Source: an uncultured Gammaproteobacteria bacterium (GTDB lineage Bacteria; Pseudomonadota; Gammaproteobacteria; UBA4575). Taken from it: DNA of 47,075 nt. Where the stretch lies: contig CAJQLY010000002.1 in assembly GCA_905479295.1 (NCBI GenBank), positions 71,812-118,886 on the forward strand, given 5' to 3'. The notes under the pieces were generated by a model. The model was not told the origin of the DNA. It did not search any database and worked only from the letters and a program-made list of their open reading frames with translations. Below are positions 1-8,622 of the stretch, in pieces; the stretch's first letter is position 1; the number at the start of each line of letters is the position of its first letter. Both the position numbers and the translations under genes were made by a program.

Positions 1-150
1 ATAGGCTAACGATCTCGAGCAGAGTAGGGTCTAGACTGGCGATCAGATGCCAGGCTTGCGCTAGTATGGAAGTCGATTCCTGCATCTAGTCGACTACGCG
101 TTTAAACGCTGCTGTGCAGTTGACTAGAGCAGGTTTGAACTAGTGAGCTC
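1..150. other. possible cloning-linker or vector-derived segment
   Basis: This stretch has no coding signal. It contains XhoI (14-19), XbaI (30-35), SalI (89-94), MluI (96-101), PmeI (100-107, an 8-base site overlapping MluI), SpeI (139-144) and SacI (145-150) recognition sequences. Seven rare sites in 150 bases look like a synthetic polylinker. The neighbouring copper-chaperone gene gets its stop codon from the last bases of the SacI site plus the next base, so its natural end may be cut. CTAG is common in this genome, so some of these sites could be chance. I do not recognise a specific vector. Confidence 0.5.
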
Positions 151-580
151 AAGGTGCTTTCTTTTGCACCGGAAGAGTTAGTTTTATTTGCTGCTGATCA
201 CTAAGTGTTAGCTGCACTTCAACGCTATCACCTGACTTCAGCGCACGTTTTGGTGACATCAGCATAAGATGAAAATCACCAGGTTTGAATTCAAGTTGTT
301 CACCAGCGGCAACCGTCAGCTTGGGGTAATGTTGCATCCGATAAACACCATCTTGTTCTATGCTGCGGTGAAATTGGACAACACCAAAATCATCACTCTC
401 AGCACTAACTAAGGTGATATCTGCTGCGGTGTTATTGTCTAACAGCATATAGCCAGCTAAGGCCCTAGCATTAGGTGGTGCCTCACGTATCCAGGCATTT
501 TCAATAAAGAAGCCTTCTGCTTGTTTATCACAGGCAGTTAGCATGACCGCTAATAGGAGTGCACTGAGGGCTAGACGCAT
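149..580 (-). CDS. PCu(A)C-type periplasmic copper chaperone lipoprotein
   Basis: The 143-residue product belongs to the PCu(A)C (DUF461) family, which carries Cu(I) in the periplasm, typically toward cytochrome c oxidase. It has a lipoprotein signal peptide ending in the lipobox LTAC, with the lipidated cysteine at residue 17. The family's copper motif is exact: His, ten residues, Met, twenty-one residues, His-x-Met. The frame ends in KKAP and a TGA that straddles the possible linker junction, so a few C-terminal residues may be lost, although the domain itself looks complete. No cytochrome oxidase or SCO gene lies in the window. The next gene upstream on this strand is 186 bases away. Confidence 0.88.
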   Translation of the reverse strand: MRLALSALLLAVMLTACDKQAEGFFIENAWIREAPPNARALAGYMLLDNNTAADITLVSAESDDFGVVQFHRSIEQDGVYRMQHYPKLTVAAGEQLEFKPGDFHLMLMSPKRALKSGDSVEVQLTLSDQQQIKLTLPVQKKAP

Positions 581-675
581 AATAGTTATCTGAGTAAGTG
601 ATTTTGCACATTATAACACTAGCAATGCAGCATTTTGGATGCTGAATCAGTGCTAAATAGGGGTATTTTTACAGT

Positions 676-767
676 TTGATGAGGGTTTTCTTAAGCTCTC
701 ATCAAGACCCCAGCCGAGCATTGAGTGCTCGACTAGGATGGGCCTGGATGTAGTCGCTAGCTCGGCT
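676..767. other. inverted repeats between the DUF255 gene and the copper chaperone gene
   Basis: Arms TTGATGAG (676-683) and CTCATCAA (698-705) can pair around a 14-base loop. CGAGCA (715-720) pairs with TGCTCG (726-731), and AGCCGAGC (712-719) can alternatively pair with GCTCGGCT (760-767). They follow the stop of the DUF255 gene on the minus strand. No clear T-run follows on that strand, so a terminator role is only possible. Confidence 0.35.
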
Positions 768-2827
768 TATGGGGTTGGTGCCAGCTGTTTGATTAATTGA
801 TCTAAATTATCGATGGCCGGTAGACACTGGGTGCCGATACAGAGATAAGCGCGGACTTGCTCAGAGGCTTCTTTGTTCGCTAGCGCTGGGTGTAAGTCTT
901 GTTCATCTTCAGCAATCGCCAGCGATACTAAGTCAGGGCGGAAGGTGCTCTGTAGGCGCTGTTGCCATACGGCAATGTCTGCCGCTGGGCCACGTAAGAC
1001 AACGATCTTGCTCGGCTTTTCAATCTCTTCTAGACAATGTAATACGCTGCCATGGGCCATGGGTGAGTTGCTGATTTGTTGGCTGGCATAGCCTAGGGTG
1101 CGCTCTGCTGCCTCTATATAACGTGGCTCGGCGAGTAGGTAGCCTAGGCGTAATAGCGTGCTGGCGGCGATGCCATTGCCCGCTGGTGTCGATTCATCAC
1201 TACTGACTTTCGGTCGCTCAATTAATTTTTCGTGATCGTTAGCAGTGAAATAAAAGCCACCATTGGTCTTGTCTTCAAATTGTTCTAGTAATACCTCTGC
1301 GAGTTGAATGGCAAAGTTCAGATAGTCCGAGTTCCACTGTGATTGGATGGTCTCTAATAGGGCATCGAGTAAGTAGGCGTAATCATCTAGGTAGGCATTC
1401 AAATGCGCCTTGCCATCTTTATAGGTAGCAAGTAACCGACCATCGACCAGCAGGGTGGTTTGAATGAAATCAATCGCGCGTAAGGCGGATTGATGTAGCT
1501 CAGGTTTTTCAAAGACACGGGCAGCGATCACCATGCCGCGGATCATTAAGGCATTCCAGCTGGTCAGAATTTTATCATCACGGCCTGGGGCGATACGCAA
1601 TTCGCGCTGTTTAAATAACTTTTCTTTCGCTCGCTGCCAGCGTTGACGTGCAACTTCTTCTTCAATGCCTAAAGTCTCTGCAACCTCATTGAAAGGGTTG
1701 AACTCATGCAGGTGATAGCTGCCTTCAAAGTTGGGGCCACGTGAGAAGTCAAAGCGCTGTGCAGCAACGGCATATTCATCTTCAGTTAGCAGCTGTTGTA
1801 GTTCTTCGGTCTCCCAGACATAGAACTTGCCCTCTTCACCTTCAGAGTCGGCATCGCGAGAAGAGTAGTAACCGCCTGTTTCAGATTGCATATCAGACAT
1901 TACCCAGTCAGCGGTATCTAAGGCGCTTTGTTTAAAGTCTGCGCGCGCCTCTAGTTGATAGGCCTCTGCACATAAACTGAGTAATGGTCCATTGTCATAA
2001 AGCATCTTTTCAAAGTGTGGGATCATCCAATACTCATCTACCGAGTAACGGCAAAAACCACCACCAACATGATCAAATAAGCCACCGGCTGCCATCCGCT
2101 CTAGGGTATAGAGTGCTGGATGCAGTAGGTCACGTTCCTCATCCTTACCACGCTCGGAGTGATACCACTCACGCATCAGTCGTTGGAGGTTAGCGGGGTG
2201 AGGGAATTTAGGTGCTGGACCAAAACCACCATGACGCTTATCGAACTGCTCTAGTAGTTGTTTAGCAGCATACTCTAACATGCTGCTATCTAAATCTAGT
2301 GGTACTTCGGTAGAGCCATAGACGTTGGCTAAGACACCACGCAAGGAATCATTCTGTGTGCTGATTTGCTCATGTTTCTCATCATGTGCCTTTGATACAT
2401 GGCGTAGTAAATCTTTAAAACCCGGTAAGTTATGACGTGGTTTATCAGGGAAGTAAGTGCCACCAAAAAAGGGCATCTGGTCATTGGGTGTTAGGAACAT
2501 GGTTAATGGCCAGCCGCCAGTGCGTTGGGTCAGCAGGTATTGTGCGGTCTGATAAATCTTATCGATATCTGGGCGTTCTTCACGGTCGACTTTAATATTA
2601 ATGAACAACTCATTCATTACATCGGCGGTGGCTGTGTCTTCAAACGATTCATGTGCCATTACATGGCACCAGTGACAGGCCGAATAGCCAATCGAAAGTA
2701 AGATGGGTTTGTTTTGTTCGCGTGCTAAACGTAGCGCTTCTTCACCCCAGGGATACCAGTTAACCGGGTTATCGGCGTGTTGCAATAAGTAGGGGCTGGT
2801 TTCGTTTTTTAGTTGATTGCTAGACAT
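767..2827 (-). CDS. DUF255 thioredoxin-fold / glycosidase-like protein (YyaL family)
   Basis: This 686-residue protein is full length for the YyaL/spermatogenesis-associated protein 20 family. The N-terminal ~160 residues form the DUF255 thioredoxin-like domain, with the signature C51-H-W-C54-H and the stretch TGGWPL further on. The rest matches the alpha/alpha-barrel portion related to N-acylglucosamine 2-epimerase, including a GGFGxAPKFP-type motif near residue 200. There is no signal peptide, so it is probably cytoplasmic. The exact biochemical role of the family is not settled; a redox or sugar-related function is inferred from the folds. It is divergent from lgt, with about 100 bases between the start codons. 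Confidence 0.85.
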   Translation of the reverse strand: MSSNQLKNETSPYLLQHADNPVNWYPWGEEALRLAREQNKPILLSIGYSACHWCHVMAHESFEDTATADVMNELFINIKVDREERPDIDKIYQTAQYLLTQRTGGWPLTMFLTPNDQMPFFGGTYFPDKPRHNLPGFKDLLRHVSKAHDEKHEQISTQNDSLRGVLANVYGSTEVPLDLDSSMLEYAAKQLLEQFDKRHGGFGPAPKFPHPANLQRLMREWYHSERGKDEERDLLHPALYTLERMAAGGLFDHVGGGFCRYSVDEYWMIPHFEKMLYDNGPLLSLCAEAYQLEARADFKQSALDTADWVMSDMQSETGGYYSSRDADSEGEEGKFYVWETEELQQLLTEDEYAVAAQRFDFSRGPNFEGSYHLHEFNPFNEVAETLGIEEEVARQRWQRAKEKLFKQRELRIAPGRDDKILTSWNALMIRGMVIAARVFEKPELHQSALRAIDFIQTTLLVDGRLLATYKDGKAHLNAYLDDYAYLLDALLETIQSQWNSDYLNFAIQLAEVLLEQFEDKTNGGFYFTANDHEKLIERPKVSSDESTPAGNGIAASTLLRLGYLLAEPRYIEAAERTLGYASQQISNSPMAHGSVLHCLEEIEKPSKIVVLRGPAADIAVWQQRLQSTFRPDLVSLAIAEDEQDLHPALANKEASEQVRAYLCIGTQCLPAIDNLDQLIKQLAPTP

Positions 2828-2929
2828 GGGGTTAAGGCATACTCTGGGTTATAAAATGACTTGAAGGTAGCGCGTATAAGCGGCTGCCTAATGACGAACA
2901 TCTGTGTTCCCCATGGTACTATCTTAAGC

Positions 2930-3718
2930 ATGCTTGTTCACCCGCAAATTGATCCGATTCTATTCCAGTTAGGCCCAATAGCTGTACGTTGGTATGGCTT
3001 GATGTATCTACTTGGTTTTGTCTTATTTCTATTGCTAGGGCAATACCGTGCCAAGCGTAGCAATGGATTTATACAGGCTGATCAAGTGTCTGATCTCCTA
3101 TTCTATGCGGTGCTTGGAGTTGTGCTTGGTGGCCGCATGGGCTCGGTGCTGTTTTATAACTTCGATTATTTCTTACGAGACCCACTTTATCTCTTAAGGA
3201 TTTGGGAAGGAGGCATGAGTTTTCATGGTGGCTTGCTTGGTGTCTTACTTGCGGTTTATCTGTATCAGCGTAAACAGGCCTGGGGTTTTTTCCGAACAAC
3301 GGACTTTATTGCGCCGTTAGTGCCATTGGGTTTGGGTGCTGGCCGGATTGGTAACTTCATTAATGGCGAACTCTGGGGTCGGGTTAGTGATGTGCCGTGG
3401 GCGATGGTCTTTCCGCAGGTGGATCAGTTAGCGCGTCATCCTTCACAGTTGTATCAGTGCCTATTAGAAGGCCCGTTACTTTTTGCTATTCTATGGCTAG
3501 CCTCTAAGAAAGAGCGCCCAACTGGTGTTATCAGTGGTCTGTTTTTGGTCTTTTATGGCCTATTTAGATTTATTACGGAGTTTGTACGCGAGCCCGACCG
3601 GCATATTGGTTTTATCGCGTTTGATTGGATGAGTATGGGGCAGCTACTGTCCTTACCTATGATAGCCTTAGGGTTATTACTGATAGGTTTTGGCTACAGT
3701 CGCCAAAGCAGTCGTTAA
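2930..3718 (+). CDS. lgt: prolipoprotein diacylglyceryl transferase
   Basis: Lgt transfers diacylglycerol from phosphatidylglycerol to the lipobox cysteine of prolipoproteins in the inner membrane, the first step of lipoprotein maturation. The protein is polytopic and shows the family signatures FHGGLLG and [14 protein letters not shown] chose ATG 2930 (MLVHPQID, 262 residues) because it matches the usual N-terminus just before the WYGLMY segment. The frame stays open back to 2861, but those residues are not typical of Lgt. The gene is followed after 21 bases by thyA and then folA, a common gammaproteobacterial order, and is probably cotranscribed with them. Confidence 0.93.
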   Translation: MLVHPQIDPILFQLGPIAVRWYGLMYLLGFVLFLLLGQYRAKRSNGFIQADQVSDLLFYAVLGVVLGGRMGSVLFYNFDYFLRDPLYLLRIWEGGMSFHGGLLGVLLAVYLYQRKQAWGFFRTTDFIAPLVPLGLGAGRIGNFINGELWGRVSDVPWAMVFPQVDQLARHPSQLYQCLLEGPLLFAILWLASKKERPTGVISGLFLVFYGLFRFITEFVREPDRHIGFIAFDWMSMGQLLSLPMIALGLLLIGFGYSRQSSR

Positions 3719-3739
3719 GCTTATAAAAGAAACCGATTG

Positions 3740-4534
3740 ATGAAACAGTATCACGCATTACTTCAACATATCCTCGATCATGGCGCCTCGCGTGATGACC
3801 GCACGGGTACCGGCACGCTATCCGTATTTGGTTATCAAATGCGTTTTGATTTGGCGCAGGGTTTCCCGTTATTAACCACCAAGAAGCTCCATACCAAATC
3901 GATTATTTATGAGCTGCTATGGTTTTTGCGTGGTGAGACTAATATTCAATATCTGCAGGATGCCGACGTCACTATTTGGGATGAATGGGCCGATGAACAG
4001 GGTGAGTTAGGCCCGGTGTATGGCTCACAATGGCGTGCTTGGCCACGCGCAGATGGTAGTACGATTGATCAGATTAGCCAGCTTATCGAGCAGATTAAAA
4101 CTAACCCTAGTTCACGTCGCTTAATCGTCAGTGCGTGGAATGTGGCGGATGTAGAGAACATGGCACTACCGCCATGTCATGCGTTTTTCCAATTCTATGT
4201 GAGTGATGGCAAGCTCTCATGTCAGCTTTATCAGCGCAGTGCCGATGCCTTTTTGGGTGTACCTTTTAATATCGCGTCGTATGCCTTGTTGTTGATGATG
4301 GTTGCGCAGGTTACCGGTTTGGCAGTGGGTGAGTTTGTGCATAGCTTTGGTGATCTGCATCTATATAAAAATCATCTAGAGCAGGCGCGCTTACAACTTG
4401 AGCGAAGCCCTAAACCATTGCCAACAATGCGGATTGATCCGACGGTGAAATCGATCTTTGATTTTGAGTTTGAGCATTTTAGCCTAGAGAATTATGAGGC
4501 TGATCCACACATCAAGGCAGTGGTGGCGGTATGA
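3740..4534 (+). CDS. thyA: thymidylate synthase
   Basis: ThyA methylates dUMP to dTMP using 5,10-methylenetetrahydrofolate, giving dihydrofolate. The product is 264 residues, the same length as the E. coli enzyme, with the nucleophilic cysteine in [10 protein letters not shown] at residue 146. The N-terminal RTGTGT phosphate-binding segment and the [12 protein letters not shown] segment are intact. ATG 3740 is preferred over an in-frame TTG one codon earlier. Its last four bases overlap the folA start (ATGA), which fits translational coupling: folA recycles the dihydrofolate made here. Both genes share the folate pool with the C1 genes at the right end of the window. Confidence 0.97.
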   Translation: MKQYHALLQHILDHGASRDDRTGTGTLSVFGYQMRFDLAQGFPLLTTKKLHTKSIIYELLWFLRGETNIQYLQDADVTIWDEWADEQGELGPVYGSQWRAWPRADGSTIDQISQLIEQIKTNPSSRRLIVSAWNVADVENMALPPCHAFFQFYVSDGKLSCQLYQRSADAFLGVPFNIASYALLLMMVAQVTGLAVGEFVHSFGDLHLYKNHLEQARLQLERSPKPLPTMRIDPTVKSIFDFEFEHFSLENYEADPHIKAVVAV

Positions 4535-5025
4535 CTATGATCGCTATGATTGTTGCTGTCGCCAAGGGTGGTGTGATTGGTGCAGATAATGATATCCCGT
4601 GGTATTGCCCTGCTGATCTCCAGCATTTTAAACGGACCACGATGGGTGCGCCGGTGGTGATGGGGCGTAAGACCTATGAATCATTGAAGATCCAACCACT
4701 GCCAGGGCGTAGAAATATCATTATCAGTCGTAACCCTGAGTATCAAGCCGCTGGCTGTGATGTGTTTAGTTCGATTGAGGCTGCGATAGAGCAGCTGGCT
4801 GCTGTCGATAAGATATTTATTATTGGTGGTGCCGAGCTCTACAAGCAAATGCTGCCAAAGGCACAAGAGCTGTATGTGACTCAGGTCGATGTGACTGTTG
4901 CCGGTGATCGCTATTTCCCAGAGATTTCTGCACAGGATTGGCAATTACGATCTGAAAGAGATTTTCAGGCGGATGAAAAAAATCCACATGCGATGCGCTT
5001 TCAATACTACCAGCGTAGCGTCTAA
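4531..5025 (+). CDS. folA: dihydrofolate reductase
   Basis: FolA reduces dihydrofolate to tetrahydrofolate with NADPH. The 164-residue protein has the substrate-site segment [16 protein letters not shown] with the conserved aspartate, the cofactor motif [11 protein letters not shown] and the FIIGGAELY segment. It starts inside the thyA stop codon and ends the lgt-thyA-folA operon. It faces apaH across 43 bases. An imperfect repeat there (near GGCAGTCA and TGATGGCT) could be a shared terminator but is too weak to call. Confidence 0.95.
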   Translation: MTMIAMIVAVAKGGVIGADNDIPWYCPADLQHFKRTTMGAPVVMGRKTYESLKIQPLPGRRNIIISRNPEYQAAGCDVFSSIEAAIEQLAAVDKIFIIGGAELYKQMLPKAQELYVTQVDVTVAGDRYFPEISAQDWQLRSERDFQADEKNPHAMRFQYYQRSV

Positions 5026-5068
5026 ATCAGTTGGCAGTCATTTAGTCTGATGGCTGTTCAAAGTAGTC

Positions 5069-5887
5069 TTAACGATAGCTAGGGCAGTCAATCGATGTAA
5101 TAACAGGTGTGTCGCAATCAATCCGAGCGGCAGTTAGTTTGTTCCCCCACAGGCAACCAGTGTCTATGGCTAACAGGTTATCGCGTGCGACTAAGCCTAA
5201 GGTTGACCAATGACCAAACGCGATGCGCTGTTTTTCACTCGCCCGTTTTAGTTCAAACCAGGGTGTTAAACCAGTGGTATTGTTTGCTGGCGCACCTTTG
5301 TAAGAAAAATCCAATGCGCCATATTGGTCGCACATTCTCATTCGGGTGAAGGCATTCATACTTAGACGCCAGCGCTCACTGCGTTCTAAGTCTTCTGACC
5401 ACTGTGTTGGTTTATCACCATAGATATTAGCGATAAATTCAACGTAGTTATCAGAACGTAGTTGGGCCTCCAGTTCATGCGCACAGCGCTTGGCGGTAGC
5501 TAGGTCCCATTCTGCTAATAGACCTGCATGCACCATTAACCAATCGAGCTGAGGGTCGTGATGGAGTAACGGTTGTTGTCGCAACCAATGGATCCACTGG
5601 TCGGCCTCGGCATCTTTTAATACCGCGTTAAGTGAGCTTTCTGGTTTGCAACTTTTGATGCCAGCATGGCAGGCAATTAAATGAATATCATGATTGCCTA
5701 GGACACAGCGGGCACTGTCACCTAGTGAGTGAATAAAACGTAGCGTGCCTAAAGAGTCGGGGCCACGGTTGACCAGGTCGCCGACAAACCAGACTTGATC
5801 CTGCTGAGCCTTGAACTCTATTGTTTCAAGTAGTAACTGCAGTGAGGCTAGACAGCCCTGAATATCACCGATGACATAGACGGCCAT
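5069..5887 (-). CDS. apaH: symmetrical bis(5'-nucleosyl)-tetraphosphatase
   Basis: ApaH hydrolyses Ap4A to two ADP and in E. coli also removes Np4 caps from RNA. The 272-residue protein has the metallophosphatase motifs GDIQG (7-11), GDLVNRG (36-42) and GNHD (64-67). It is the last gene of the lptD-surA-pdxA-ksgA-apaG-apaH series, 25 bases after apaG, and converges with folA. Confidence 0.95.
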   Translation of the reverse strand: MAVYVIGDIQGCLASLQLLLETIEFKAQQDQVWFVGDLVNRGPDSLGTLRFIHSLGDSARCVLGNHDIHLIACHAGIKSCKPESSLNAVLKDAEADQWIHWLRQQPLLHHDPQLDWLMVHAGLLAEWDLATAKRCAHELEAQLRSDNYVEFIANIYGDKPTQWSEDLERSERWRLSMNAFTRMRMCDQYGALDFSYKGAPANNTTGLTPWFELKRASEKQRIAFGHWSTLGLVARDNLLAIDTGCLWGNKLTAARIDCDTPVITSIDCPSYR

Positions 5888-5912
5888 AAGTTATCAGTCG
5901 AGCCTAATGGCC

Positions 5913-6290
5913 TTAGTGCAGTGCATTAGGCACGGATAGGGTGAAAGGCTTAATTTCAGCATCAAAGGTAGTGCCATCATCGGCCTGCATTTGATAACTG
6001 CCATACATACTACCGACCGGTGTTTCTAGCGTCGTACCGCTGGTGTACTGGAAGGTATCACCTGGCTTTATATTTGGCTGTTCACCGACGACACCATCGC
6101 CACGCACTTCTTGTGTCTTACCATCGGCATTGGTGATAATCCAATGTCTGGTTAATAGCTGTGCAGGCATCGACCCTTTATTACGAATAGTAATAGTGTA
6201 GGTGAAGACGTAACGTTCAGCCTTGGCATCAGACTGTTCTTCGATATGAGCCGTTGTTACATTGACTACAATATTATGTTGTTCACTCAT
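5913..6290 (-). CDS. apaG: ApaG (Co2+/Mg2+ efflux-associated) protein
   Basis: The 125-residue protein is a single ApaG/DUF525 domain with a fibronectin-III-like beta fold and the typical GxMxGSYQM stretch near the C-terminus (GSMYGSYQM). Its molecular role is poorly defined; in enterobacteria mutants are linked to Co2+ resistance. It lies between ksgA and apaH with gaps of 15 and 25 bases, as in other gammaproteobacteria. Confidence 0.92.
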   Translation of the reverse strand: MSEQHNIVVNVTTAHIEEQSDAKAERYVFTYTITIRNKGSMPAQLLTRHWIITNADGKTQEVRGDGVVGEQPNIKPGDTFQYTSGTTLETPVGSMYGSYQMQADDGTTFDAEIKPFTLSVPNALH

Positions 6291-6305
6291 GCTTTATATC
6301 TCATT

Positions 6306-7103
6306 TTAATCTGGGGCTGTATTTGATAACTGCTGTGTAATGCGAATTAACTGTTCAATTGAAATTGATTGTGGCCGCAAGCTAGGGTCAATCTCTAACT
6401 TAGTTAATGCGTCGGCGGACAATTGCTCACGCAGATTGTTTGCAATAGTTTTTCTTGGTTGGGCAAAGGCTTGCTGCACTAAGCGCGCAAATAGGCCTTG
6501 TATTGTAGCTGGCACCTTAGGTTCAGACAACGGTTCTAAACGAACGAACGCTGAGGTGACTTTAGGGGCTGGAGAAAAGCTCTCTGCAGGTATCTCTAAT
6601 AGTTTTTGTGTCTGACAACGACTTTGTACCATCACTGCTAGACGGCCATATTGACGCTCACCACAGCTTGCACAGAGTCGATCAACCACTTCCTTTTGCA
6701 ACATGAAATGCATGTCTTGAACGGCATCGGCCTGTTCTAACACATGAAAGATTAAAGGGGTTGAGATATTGTAGGGCAGGTTGCCAACTAGGCGACGTGG
6801 TCTGGCATCTGCATCAACGCTGACACCGGCACAAAAATCAAATTTTAAGGCATCACATTCATGGACGGTTAGCTGTTCTAAATTGCGCGCATGCCAACGT
6901 GCAATCAGGTCACGATCAATCTCGATCACTTCTAGCTGTGTAACACGTGCCAGCAATGGCAAGGTTATGGCACCCAGGCCGGGCCCAATCTCAAGGATGC
7001 GATCATCATGCTGGGGGCCTATGGCATTGACTAAGCTATGGATGACACTATCGTCTACTAAGAAGTTTTGCCCAAACCGTTTTTTGGCGCGATGCGAAGC
7101 CAT
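6306..7103 (-). CDS. ksgA: 16S rRNA (adenine1518-N6/adenine1519-N6)-dimethyltransferase
   Basis: KsgA dimethylates two adjacent adenines near the 3' end of 16S rRNA late in 30S assembly. The 265-residue protein has the SAM-binding motif EIGPGLG at 38-44 and the adenine-methyltransferase motif NLPYNIS at 108-114. The N-terminal KKRFGQNFLVD segment is typical. It lies 13 bases after a three-gene group that separates it from pdxA, its usual direct neighbour. Confidence 0.96.
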   Translation of the reverse strand: MASHRAKKRFGQNFLVDDSVIHSLVNAIGPQHDDRILEIGPGLGAITLPLLARVTQLEVIEIDRDLIARWHARNLEQLTVHECDALKFDFCAGVSVDADARPRRLVGNLPYNISTPLIFHVLEQADAVQDMHFMLQKEVVDRLCASCGERQYGRLAVMVQSRCQTQKLLEIPAESFSPAPKVTSAFVRLEPLSEPKVPATIQGLFARLVQQAFAQPRKTIANNLREQLSADALTKLEIDPSLRPQSISIEQLIRITQQLSNTAPD

Positions 7104-7116
7104 AATAAATCAGGCC

Positions 7117-7647
7117 TTAGTTGGTTTTGGTTGGCTGTTTGCTAGCTTTGCTAACAGCATAGCTAGCAATTAATTGATAGTGTTCACTATCTGCTTGTTT
7201 AGTTAATACTAAGGTGATGTTGGTATGTTCATTATAGAGTAATAATAAGCGATGTGGGCCTAGCGCTTGATCGCTTTCACTATCACCGATTAAATTGAAA
7301 TTGATCTGTAAGGTCTGTGCAATCTGTGCTGCTAGGTTGCGTAGCACGGTGACCGTTGAGCCGCTGCCTAATAGTTCGACCTGTCCGAGGTTAACAACAC
7401 CTAGCGCTTGAGTCTGCGCTAAGCCTTCTAATTGGCGCAGGTTATCATCTAGTGGTCGTAGCAGTAAAACTGCTGAATCCTGCCCACTGAAGGTAAAGTC
7501 TTTGTCTGATTTGAGTATGATAGAAACACCATCGTCTGCCAGCGATACGCTACTGATTGCAAACAGGAGTAAGAGCATAAGGCTCTGAAGTAATAGGCTG
7601 ATGCCTACGACTCTTTGCTGTCGTTTAAAAAACCTTTTCTGCGCCAT
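7117..7647 (-). CDS. exported protein of unknown function
   Basis: I do not recognise a family. The 176-residue product starts at ATG 7647 with a basic N-terminus (KRFFKRQQR), then a hydrophobic stretch at about 14-36 ending SLADD, consistent with a signal peptide or anchor. The mature part looks like an alpha/beta domain of about 120 residues, ending in a Lys/Thr-rich tail. The frame is open further upstream, but that would run far into the neighbouring PPOX gene. Even from ATG 7647 the two genes overlap by 23 bases, which suggests coupling. It belongs to the three-gene insertion between pdxA and ksgA. Confidence 0.62.
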   Translation of the reverse strand: MAQKRFFKRQQRVVGISLLLQSLMLLLLFAISSVSLADDGVSIILKSDKDFTFSGQDSAVLLLRPLDDNLRQLEGLAQTQALGVVNLGQVELLGSGSTVTVLRNLAAQIAQTLQINFNLIGDSESDQALGPHRLLLLYNEHTNITLVLTKQADSEHYQLIASYAVSKASKQPTKTN

Positions 7648-8005
7648 AATAAATTTCTTCAATGTGGAGATTAACGGCACCTTTGCCAGGGAATTTAGGG
7701 TCAAGCCAAGCCTTCATTTCATCGTAATAGGGGCCGTCTGAAAAATGCTCGAGACGTCCTTTGATTTGGTAGGCCTCACGTTCTGGGGCAATTATCAGTA
7801 ATGAACCATGGCTGCCTTGCGTAATATTGTCTAAAGTTTTTGCCATCGCATTATTTGCGATACTGATACGACTGTCATCGATCAATTTTGCACAGAGAAC
7901 CCAGATGCTATTTGGACGAGCTTCTTTATCTACCGTGCTTAGGGTCATTAGGGCTTGGCGATTTTCCCAAGCATCGATAAACCTTTGTGGTAAGGCATGA
8001 GGCAT
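7625..8005 (-). CDS. pyridoxamine 5'-phosphate oxidase-fold (FMN-binding) protein
   Basis: The 126-residue protein matches the small split-barrel FMN-binding PPOX-like family. An N-terminal helix and LMTLSTVDKEARPNSIWV strand pair are followed by AMAKTLDNI and a YQIKGRLEHFSDGPYYDEM segment. Such proteins bind FMN, F420 or heme, and the ligand cannot be told from sequence. Its place just after pdxA (pyridoxal phosphate synthesis) is suggestive, but it lacks the length and residues of true PdxH, so I do not call it a PNP oxidase. It is two bases from the heme-protein gene upstream. Confidence 0.72.
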   Translation of the reverse strand: MPHALPQRFIDAWENRQALMTLSTVDKEARPNSIWVLCAKLIDDSRISIANNAMAKTLDNITQGSHGSLLIIAPEREAYQIKGRLEHFSDGPYYDEMKAWLDPKFPGKGAVNLHIEEIYYGAEKVF

Positions 8006-8007
8006 TA

Positions 8008-8595
8008 TTATCGCCCTACTGTTTTGCGAACTGAAAAGGCACCACGAATATCACCCAGCTTAAACTGTGTGGCATTGTCCAATGGGTATTGTTGCTTTAA
8101 TGCAGTAGCAACTGGCGCTGCTATTTGACTTTCATCACCATGGCATTTGAGACAAACTGATTTGATTGGTATCGCTTTCATGAAGCGATATTCTAAGCCT
8201 GTATCAGTCTTGATCACTTCACTATGATGCAATTGCTTGATGCTAACGCCTGCTTGTTTTTTCTGTTCAAACGCAAGTAAGACCTGACGTTCCCAATCAT
8301 CTGGACTGTTGTTTGGGTTACGCCACTTTAGACTGGTACGTTTGATCTCTAGATCTGATTCTTGATTGTGACTTTGCTTAATCAGCGGTGCTTGAATTTG
8401 GCAGGCAGAAACCGCCTGTTCAAAACCGCCTGACCTAACTGCAGTCCTCATTGTGTGTTTGAGGTCAGTGGCTAGAGCCTTGATCATTTTTTTGCTGTCA
8501 GCAACAAACTGTTGCTGAGCATCTGGGCTCGCTATGCCAGTTGTGGCTAGTAGGATGGTGCTGGCTAAGAGTGATATCTGAAGTAATGAACGCAT
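8008..8595 (-). CDS. exported c-type heme protein, DUF3365 (Tll0287-like) family
   Basis: The 195-residue product has a signal peptide (about 1-23, ending GIAS), a helical DUF3365/Tll0287-like domain with Cys65, and one heme-attachment motif C148-LK-C151-H152. It should be a periplasmic mono-heme sensor or electron carrier; the partner is unknown. An in-frame ATG lies 21 bases upstream, but GGAG sits 7 bases before ATG 8595, so I chose 8595. This gene and the next two interrupt the normally adjacent pdxA-ksgA pair and may form a small redox module. Confidence 0.75.
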   Translation of the reverse strand: MRSLLQISLLASTILLATTGIASPDAQQQFVADSKKMIKALATDLKHTMRTAVRSGGFEQAVSACQIQAPLIKQSHNQESDLEIKRTSLKWRNPNNSPDDWERQVLLAFEQKKQAGVSIKQLHHSEVIKTDTGLEYRFMKAIPIKSVCLKCHGDESQIAAPVATALKQQYPLDNATQFKLGDIRGAFSVRKTVGR

Positions 8596-8622
8596 AGGTT
8601 TCTCCGCACTGTTCATAATAAT

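Noticed and set aside
2861-2929. Longer N-terminus of Lgt
   Set aside because: The extra 23 residues are not hydrophobic or family-like, while the shorter form begins like known Lgt.
5026-5068. Terminator between folA and apaH
   Set aside because: The repeat is imperfect and lacks a T-run; convergent genes make a terminator likely but the sequence does not define one.
6781-7173. Plus-strand open frame opposite ksgA
   Set aside because: It is antisense to a well-supported gene and resembles no family.
7648-7704. Upstream extension of the exported unknown protein
   Set aside because: It would extend deep into the PPOX gene and place the signal peptide internally.
7625-8005. Assignment as PdxH (PNP oxidase) because pdxA is nearby
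   Set aside because: The protein is much shorter than PdxH and lacks its recognisable substrate-binding C-terminal segment.
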